A stretch of DNA of 64,000 nt from Phycisphaerales bacterium (GTDB lineage Bacteria; Planctomycetota; Phycisphaerae; Phycisphaerales; UBA1924): NCBI GenBank assembly GCA_020846975.1, contig JADLCX010000050.1:1-64000 (forward strand). Direction: 5' to 3'. Positions within the stretch are counted from its first letter, which is position 1. Each line of letters opens with the position of its first letter. The translations under genes were made by a program, and so were the position numbers. Shown in pieces: positions 58,147-64,000 of this stretch. The notes below the pieces were generated by a model. That model was not told the origin of the DNA, did not search any database, and was given only the letters and a program-made list of their open reading frames with translations.

Positions 58147-61100
58147 TCAGCGGTACCACGGTGCGGGAGGCAGGGGTTGATCGAACACAAGGCGCAGCCA
58201 CATGGAGTACCGCGTCGCACCGGAGGTGAAGACCACCTCGACATCCCACGCTTTGAGGTCATCGCCGGCCGGCTTGCCGGAGAACTCCTCGATCAAGCGA
58301 AGCGGGATCCACGGTCCCGGCGCGGTGTAGGGCGGACCCGCCGGGCGATCGCCCGATGCGCCGGAGCGCAGCTCGAAGAGAACGCTCTGGGCCAGCATCG
58401 GGATGGCGCCCAGGCTCTCGCCCGCGCGGATCGGAACGGTCTTGCCCGTGGGAGGCCCGCCCGCCCTCGCGATGAACATGCTGAGTTGCGAGAGCGTGGT
58501 GATGGGCCGAGCGCCGGCACGCGCCGGTCGGTCGGTCAGGATCGAGACCCGGCATTCGGCACGCGCGGGATCGGCGGGGAGCGCTTCGAGCATCCGACGC
58601 ATGCGAGCGATCGCGGCGGGCGCGGCGCCCGCGGGCGCGGCCGCCGCGCCGCCGCAGCCGAGCAGGGCACGCCCGGCGTCGTTGATCTCGGGATCATCGG
58701 AGATCGGACGATCGCAGGCCGGCGAGACGGCGGGCGAAGCAGCGGTCGGAGCACGCAAAACCGCGGCGCGGGCTTCGGCAAGTTCGGCGGCGGAAAGAGC
58801 CGCGACATCGGGCTGCGGACGATTCAGCGGAAAGCGATCAAGGGGACGGAGATCGAGCGTCGCGACGGGAGCCTGCCCGCCCGCGCCGGGACCGGCCGCG
58901 AGCGTGCGCATCCACGAGACCGTCAGGGACTGCCACGTCCGGCGAACAAAGTCGTCATCGGCCGCGCGGATGTAGTAGGGCTCCAGGGGCGATGGCCCGA
59001 GCGCGGTGGCGGCGATGGCGGCGCGAGCGGTGTCGGGGTTGTCGGACAGAGCCCTCCAGCGGCCGAGCACGCCCGCGCAGAGCTGGCGGAACTCGGGCGA
59101 CTCGACGGCCGATCGGGCCTTGGCGACCGATCGCCTCGCGCCGGCCAGCGCGGCGGCGAGGGTCTGATCGCTCGGCTCGACAAGCGGCGCAACCCGGTCG
59201 ACCGCCTCCTGCGAGAGCGCCTGGATCGCGGCCAGCGCATCCAGCACGGTCGCGGCCTGACCGACCGACGCGAAGTCGGTGCGGAGTTGCGGGTAGCCGG
59301 ACGGTGAAACGACCCTGACATGGCCCGCGAGATCGGAACTCCAGTGCGCGAGGTAGCGGGCCAGGTACTCCGAAGCCGCCGCGGATGCGCTGGTCAGGCG
59401 TGCGGCCGCCTCGCCGCCGGCCGAGCCCTGCGCCATCGCCTTGCGCACGGCCGCGAAATCGCCGAGCACCTTCGCGGCCGCGACGGGATCGAAGCGGGGA
59501 TCGAGCAGCCCCGCGCCGAACTGGAGCATCGCCGCGCGCGGCAGGCCGTCAGGCCGCGGCACGGCGGACTTGGCCACCGCGGCCGCGACGGCGTCGGCGG
59601 TCGTCGGAAGACTCTCGCCCGCGCGCCCCATGACCGCGGCGCGGCGGGACTGGGCCGCGAGGTTGGCCGCGGTCGTGGCCACGGCGCGCGCGGCGGCGAA
59701 CCTGGTGTTGGCATCGACGGCCTCGCGCGTGGCGCCGAGCCGTTCGCGGAGTTCATCCTCGATGATGCGCAGATCGCCGGCGAGATCGGACTCGATCGTG
59801 GCCAGCGGCGGCGGGGCGCTGGCGGGCGACGCCGGGTCTGGTTGAGCGACCTGGAATCGGTCGTTGAGCCGTGAATAGATCGCGTGACGGGTGACGTAGA
59901 ACGGACGGCCGGGGTCGCCGATGCACGAGGCATCCAGCCGGGCCAGGGAGAGCACGATGTCGGTCTGCGCTCTGGTGGCCGTCGCGAGGCGTTCCGCGCC
60001 GGAGGCGATGATGTCGCGGGCGGCGCGGAGCGCGGCGAGGCGGGCTCCGCCGGAGGCGGCATCGGCGGGGTCGATCGGCTTGAGTTCGTCCAGCAGGGTC
60101 CGCACCTCGCCGCCACGGGACTCGCGGTGGCGCGTCAGTTCGTCGGCGAAGGCCTTGGCGAGCGAGCGGTTGTCGAGCGCGGGGAAGGCCTCATCGACCT
60201 TCCTGCGTGCCTCGGACAGCGCCGTGAAGCGGGACTTCCACTCGCTCACCCAGTCGGGCGGCGGCTTGTCGGGATCGATGGAGACCAGCGCCTTCTCCGC
60301 TGCGTCAAACTCGCCGAGCGCCAGGGCGAGGCCGGTCATTCCTGCCAGACCGCTGGTCGGGGAAGGCTGGTCGAGGGACTCCACGAACGCCCCAGCCGCC
60401 GATTCGAGCTCGGTCGCGGAGAGTTGCGTGAGCCCCGCCGGCGCGGTAGGCGCGCCGTCGGCCGGCGCGAAGTACCAGCGTGAGAGCGCCTCGAGATCCG
60501 CGGTTTCGCCCGCCGCGCCGCCGGCCGTGTAGCCGTCGTTGGTCTCGAGCGAGAAACGCAGCAGCGAGTCGAGCGCCGGAAGCCGCCCCTTGCCCGTGAC
60601 GGACAGAGTCTGGGCGCGGAGCAACTGGGCGAGCGCGGCGGTCGTCTGGGCCGACCAGGCCCGCTTCTCGGCCATGTCGGCGTTGAGGCGCACACGCGAG
60701 GCATCGAGCAGCGCGCGAAGGATCCCGGACTCAAAGAGGGCGCGGCCCGCTTCGGCCCGCGCGTCGTGGGCGATGTCGCGGTCGCCCTCGCCGCCGAGCG
60801 CGGCCACCGGTGCATAGACCCAGGGCACGGGCAGTCGCTGCTCGATGCGGGCGCGAACTTCCTGATGGACCCGCGCGCGGGTCTTGCTCGCTTCATCGAT
60901 CGGGAGCGAGGCGAGAATCGGGTCGGCCGGGGACGCAGACCCGCGATAGAAGAACTCGGTCGAACCGCGGGCGTTGGGCGCGACGATCGGGAGGGTGCGG
61001 GCGGAGAGGCCCGTGACCGGATCGGCCGGATCCAGGCCCGCGCGCGCCGTCGAGGCGAGCGAGTTCCAGAACTCGGTCGGCCCGATCATGGTGCTGGACA

Positions 61101-62505
61101 TGCTGCGGTGGCCGAGAAAACTGAGCGCGGCGAGCACGGCCAGGCCCAGGCCGGCCGAGCCGTAGACCAGCCCCCGGCGCGCGGCCTGCTGCTTGCCGGT
61201 GTTGACGGCGCGGGTGACCAGCCCCCGCTCGCGGAAGACCTTGCCCATGAACAGGTCGCGGAGGAAGTAGGAGCGGTCTCGCTCCCAGACCTTGCCCTCG
61301 GGGAGCGACTCGACGGGGACTCCCAGCGCCTCCGCGAGCTTGGCGTCGAGGACGCTGCCCTCGCGCATCGAACTGGTGAAGTAGATGCCGCGGAGGAACA
61401 GCGGCTTGGCGGACCACTCCCCCGAGACAAAGATCATCGAGAGGTACCGCTTGAGCCGCGGGGCGATGTCCTGGAAAGCGTCGGGGAACTCGTAGAGGGC
61501 ATCGACCTGCGCGGCCCGGCTCTGCCGCGGGTCTTCGGTGTTGATCGGGTCGAGCAGGAGGCCCAGACGACGGCGCAGCAGGCGGCGCTTGACGACCAGC
61601 AGGTGCTGATCGACCATCTCGGGGTTGAAGGGCGCGTCGAGCGGCGCGGTGTTCGACCAGCCCATGATCTGGTGCTGGAGCTGCGGGTCGGCGATCTCGT
61701 CGAAGAACTCGCGGAAGCCGTTGAGCAGGTCGCACTTGGTGACGACGACGTAGACCGGGAATCGAACGCCGAGCGCACGCTGGATCTGATCGAGCTGCTG
61801 GGCGATGCGCGCCCCCTTGCGCTCGATGGCGTCGGCGGTGTCCCGCACCAGGCTCTCGGCGGGGATCACCAGCAGCATCCCGTTGACCGGGCAGTTGGGG
61901 CGGCTGCGGCGGAGAAGTTTGAGGAACTCCTGCCACTCGCTGGTGGCTCCGGGCTCGACCTCCTCGAACATCAGCCGCCCGGCGGTATCCAGCATGACCG
62001 CGTGGTTCGTGAACCACCAGTTCATGTTCAGCGTGCCGCCCGCGCCCTGCAACTGATCCTGCAGGCCGGGCGGGAACCCGACATTGCAGTGGCGGATCGC
62101 CTCGGTCTTGCCCGACCCGGGTTCGCCCACGACCAGGTACCACGGCAGCGCGTACAGGTTCTTGCCGGCGTCACGGAACTTCTGAAGCCCGGACTCGAAA
62201 CTGCGACGGAGGTCGTCAAGCCGGGCGCGCCGGGCGGGCTCGGAGATCGCGACAAACGAGGTCGAGGCGTTGCCTCGGATGGCCTGTTCGAGCGGCGCGG
62301 CCGCGCGCGACTGGGCCCGCGCGGCCATGTGCTCGTAGCCCACCAGCAGCAGGCCCGCGACGGCGAGGCACGCGACGAACGCCGCGATCGCCTTGACCGA
62401 TCCGAACAGCACGAACCCGCCGACGAGAATCGCGACGGCCGTAACCGCCAGCGTGGCCTGCGTGGCGCGTGGAAGCCGCTGGAAACGGTGGATCAGTTCG
62501 GTCAC
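58147..62505 (-). CDS. tssM: T6SS inner-membrane protein TssM (IcmF)
   Basis: A 1452-residue IcmF-family protein. Two membrane helices occur in residues 15-60 and a third near 445 (GSAGLGLAVLAALSFLGH). The cytoplasmic domain has a Walker A GEPGSGKTEAI near residue 127 and MLDTAGRL as Walker B; the long periplasmic part ends with the family domain (SGATRYSMWLRLVFDQPLPP). It forms the membrane complex with TssL and TssJ. The GTG start overlaps the tssL stop (GTGA), deciding the start and showing translational coupling. No TssJ lipoprotein is seen in the window. Confidence 0.93.
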   Translation of the reverse strand: MTELIHRFQRLPRATQATLAVTAVAILVGGFVLFGSVKAIAAFVACLAVAGLLLVGYEHMAARAQSRAAAPLEQAIRGNASTSFVAISEPARRARLDDLRRSFESGLQKFRDAGKNLYALPWYLVVGEPGSGKTEAIRHCNVGFPPGLQDQLQGAGGTLNMNWWFTNHAVMLDTAGRLMFEEVEPGATSEWQEFLKLLRRSRPNCPVNGMLLVIPAESLVRDTADAIERKGARIAQQLDQIQRALGVRFPVYVVVTKCDLLNGFREFFDEIADPQLQHQIMGWSNTAPLDAPFNPEMVDQHLLVVKRRLLRRRLGLLLDPINTEDPRQSRAAQVDALYEFPDAFQDIAPRLKRYLSMIFVSGEWSAKPLFLRGIYFTSSMREGSVLDAKLAEALGVPVESLPEGKVWERDRSYFLRDLFMGKVFRERGLVTRAVNTGKQQAARRGLVYGSAGLGLAVLAALSFLGHRSMSSTMIGPTEFWNSLASTARAGLDPADPVTGLSARTLPIVAPNARGSTEFFYRGSASPADPILASLPIDEASKTRARVHQEVRARIEQRLPVPWVYAPVAALGGEGDRDIAHDARAEAGRALFESGILRALLDASRVRLNADMAEKRAWSAQTTAALAQLLRAQTLSVTGKGRLPALDSLLRFSLETNDGYTAGGAAGETADLEALSRWYFAPADGAPTAPAGLTQLSATELESAAGAFVESLDQPSPTSGLAGMTGLALALGEFDAAEKALVSIDPDKPPPDWVSEWKSRFTALSEARRKVDEAFPALDNRSLAKAFADELTRHRESRGGEVRTLLDELKPIDPADAASGGARLAALRAARDIIASGAERLATATRAQTDIVLSLARLDASCIGDPGRPFYVTRHAIYSRLNDRFQVAQPDPASPASAPPPLATIESDLAGDLRIIEDELRERLGATREAVDANTRFAAARAVATTAANLAAQSRRAAVMGRAGESLPTTADAVAAAVAKSAVPRPDGLPRAAMLQFGAGLLDPRFDPVAAAKVLGDFAAVRKAMAQGSAGGEAAARLTSASAAASEYLARYLAHWSSDLAGHVRVVSPSGYPQLRTDFASVGQAATVLDALAAIQALSQEAVDRVAPLVEPSDQTLAAALAGARRSVAKARSAVESPEFRQLCAGVLGRWRALSDNPDTARAAIAATALGPSPLEPYYIRAADDDFVRRTWQSLTVSWMRTLAAGPGAGGQAPVATLDLRPLDRFPLNRPQPDVAALSAAELAEARAAVLRAPTAASPAVSPACDRPISDDPEINDAGRALLGCGGAAAAPAGAAPAAIARMRRMLEALPADPARAECRVSILTDRPARAGARPITTLSQLSMFIARAGGPPTGKTVPIRAGESLGAIPMLAQSVLFELRSGASGDRPAGPPYTAPGPWIPLRLIEEFSGKPAGDDLKAWDVEVVFTSGATRYSMWLRLVFDQPLPPAPWYR

Positions 62506-63230
62506 TTCGACCCCCCGGTTCCGCCGCCGCGCTCGGCGCCCGCGCTCGCATCCGGCGCGGCCAACCGCTTGATCTGGTCGAGCGCATCGACAAGATCGGC
62601 GCGGCGCTCGCGGTAGAGCACGATGTTGGCCGCGAACACGGCCAGCGCCAGCCCCGCGAGCACGATGCCCACGCCGACCAGCCGGCGCGCGGGCGGTTCG
62701 ATGAGATCGGACGTGTTCACGCCCTCGTAGGCCTCGGGGCAGACCCGCGCCGCACGATCGGCCTCCAGGCCGGAGCGGATGCGAGAGGCGATCTCGGTCA
62801 TCTTGCGGCGCAGGTGATCGGGCTGCCCGCGATACCAGCCGGCGAAGCCCAGGCCCATGCAGGTGTAGAACACGCTCAGCCGCTGCGTCGCCGCGTCGGA
62901 CTTGTCCGCGAGCGTCGATTCCAACTGGTCGAAGAAATCCTCGTCTCCCCCGGAAAACCCGCGGGCCGCCGCGATGTCCTTCCATTGGCCGGCGTAGGGC
63001 AACCGGCTCTCTCTCACGATCCCATCGACGAAGTACAGCAGGATCGGCTCGACACGGGTCAACTGCTGGGCGACGGCGGGCTCGGCGGCGGCCCGCGTGC
63101 GAGCATCCTGGAGCAGGCCGTCAACATCCTCGGCAACCTGCGCCGCGGGCGGGCAGGCCCCCTTGCGCGCGCCGCGGTGCAGCCGACAGGCGTACTGGAA
63201 GACGGGTTCGCACACTTCGAGCAGGGTCAT
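62502..63230 (-). CDS. tssL: T6SS membrane protein TssL (DotU)
   Basis: A 242-residue DotU-family protein: helical cytoplasmic domain with AVAQQLTRVEPILLYFVDGI, YTCMGLGFAGWYRGQPDHL and LRRKMTEIASRI, then one C-terminal membrane helix (GVGIVLAGLALAVFAANIVLY) and a short periplasmic tail. It is the short form without a peptidoglycan-binding domain. TssL and TssM form the base of the secretion channel. It overlaps tssM by four bases. Confidence 0.9.
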   Translation of the reverse strand: MTLLEVCEPVFQYACRLHRGARKGACPPAAQVAEDVDGLLQDARTRAAAEPAVAQQLTRVEPILLYFVDGIVRESRLPYAGQWKDIAAARGFSGGDEDFFDQLESTLADKSDAATQRLSVFYTCMGLGFAGWYRGQPDHLRRKMTEIASRIRSGLEADRAARVCPEAYEGVNTSDLIEPPARRLVGVGIVLAGLALAVFAANIVLYRERRADLVDALDQIKRLAAPDASAGAERGGGTGGSK

Positions 63231-63253
63231 GCGTGTTCAACTCGTGCGGGGCC

Positions 63254-64000
63254 TTACCTCGGCGGCGGGGTCGCGGCCGCGCCGCGCAGGAGGGCCTCGG
63301 CGTAGGCGGCCACGGCAGCCATGATCTCCAGTTGCATCGACTCCACATCGTTGACCGCGGCGAGCTGCTCGTACTTGGCCCAACTCCGGGCCTCGACGTT
63401 CCAGGTCCCTTCGTCTCGTGCGGCCCGCTCGATCTCCGCAGGCGCGAACCGTTGCTGGTGGCGTTGCGCAAACTGCCGACCAGCCTGCCCGACGGCCGCG
63501 GTGAGCGCGGCCGTCACCTGCCGCAGACGCTCAAGGTCCTGGGGCAGGCTCGACGCGGCCGCGTCTTCGCCGCAGATGTACTTCTCCAGCGCGGCCCTGA
63601 TCGGCGTTCCGCGCTTGATCGCCGACTCGGGCGAGATCGCCTTCCACGTGTTCCACACCAGTTGATCCAGGCTCGCCACGAACTCGACGAGGCGGATGGT
63701 CGCCTGAACCACGCGAGCCGGATCGACGGGCTCAGTGCCGCGGTGCTGCAGCGCGGCGACAAGCCCCGCGGTCTGCGCCGCGGACAGGCCCGAATCCGCC
63801 GCGGCGCCGGAACCGGAACGCTCGGCGAGCCCCGCGTCCCTGAGCCGGCGCACGACGACGGCTCGCTCGCCGGCGGAGAGCGACGGCGCCAGTTCGACCA
63901 GCCGCCCGACGAGCGCCCCGGCATCGGTGGCGCTCGCGAGCGATTGATCGGTGTAGCCCATCGAGCCCGCGACCGATCGCAACGCGGCCTGGGCATCGCT
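63254..64000 (-). CDS. C-terminal part of a T6SS-associated protein, TagH/FHA-like; partial
   Basis: The frame is open to the window edge, so only the last 248 residues are seen. They are helical, with FVASLDQLVWNTWKAISPES and GTPIRAALEKYICGEDAA, and resemble the C-terminal region of FHA-domain T6SS accessory proteins (TagH/ImpI). The forkhead-associated domain itself would be outside the window. FHA proteins bind phosphothreonine and connect kinase signalling to secretion. It is 23 bases upstream of tssL and probably in the same operon. The family call rests on weak similarity and context. Confidence 0.45.
   Translation of the reverse strand, partial: SDAQAALRSVAGSMGYTDQSLASATDAGALVGRLVELAPSLSAGERAVVVRRLRDAGLAERSGSGAAADSGLSAAQTAGLVAALQHRGTEPVDPARVVQATIRLVEFVASLDQLVWNTWKAISPESAIKRGTPIRAALEKYICGEDAAASSLPQDLERLRQVTAALTAAVGQAGRQFAQRHQQRFAPAEIERAARDEGTWNVEARSWAKYEQLAAVNDVESMQLEIMAAVAAYAEALLRGAAATPPPR

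Overview
The window is high-GC DNA that most likely comes from a planctomycete, probably Phycisphaerae. The clues are a dockerin-tailed secreted protease, PEP-CTERM-like anchors, a tandem DUF1080 protein, a fibro-slime protein, an FGE-like surface protein and very large exported repeat proteins. This placement is an inference; there is no rRNA or other phylogenetic marker in the window.

Region 1 (1-21.25 kb) is a mobile region in or beside a tRNA-Arg(CCU) gene (21173-21246, minus strand). A full tyrosine integrase (from 19747) with an AlpA-like protein and a replication-gene remnant stands next to the tRNA. A second copy of the tRNA 3' half lies at 1630-1676 in the same orientation, so an island of about 19.5 kb is bounded by direct repeats. 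Its cargo is a divergent pair of unknown genes (one faintly ADP-ribosyltransferase-like, one with paired CxxC motifs), a ParB-like/DNA methyltransferase gene, a block of small minus-strand genes including a HARE-HTH protein, a small HTH/zinc-ribbon operon, and a 2367-residue secreted Rhs protein with an AT-rich tip followed by a small lipoprotein. Left of the repeat is the end of a second, deleted island (Rhs fragment joined to an integrase 3' part) next to an IS630-type element cut by the window edge. The tRNA-derived attachment site lies inside the integrase reading frame. In the integrated copy the native C-terminal tail has been exchanged, and the frame runs without a stop across the tRNA into comB.

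Region 2 (21.3-36 kb) is mainly chromosomal: comB and a TlpA-like thioredoxin, a Kazal-like exported peptide, a DDE transposase, an inverted remnant of an island end, thyX, a small CBM48-like protein, uvrA, a trypsin-like protease with four repeats and a dockerin, a HIT protein and murA.

Region 3 (36-54.6 kb) encodes mostly exported proteins: fibro-slime, FGE/SUMF1-like, DUF1080 x2, a PEP-CTERM protein, a beta-helix/PA14 protein, and a two-partner secretion pair (a giant TpsA of about 2889 residues and its TpsB).

Region 4 (54.7-64 kb, minus strand) is part of a type VI secretion operon in the order TagH-like (cut by the window edge), TssL, TssM, then an unusual protein that joins a TagF domain through one membrane segment to a C-terminal formylglycine-generating-enzyme-like domain.
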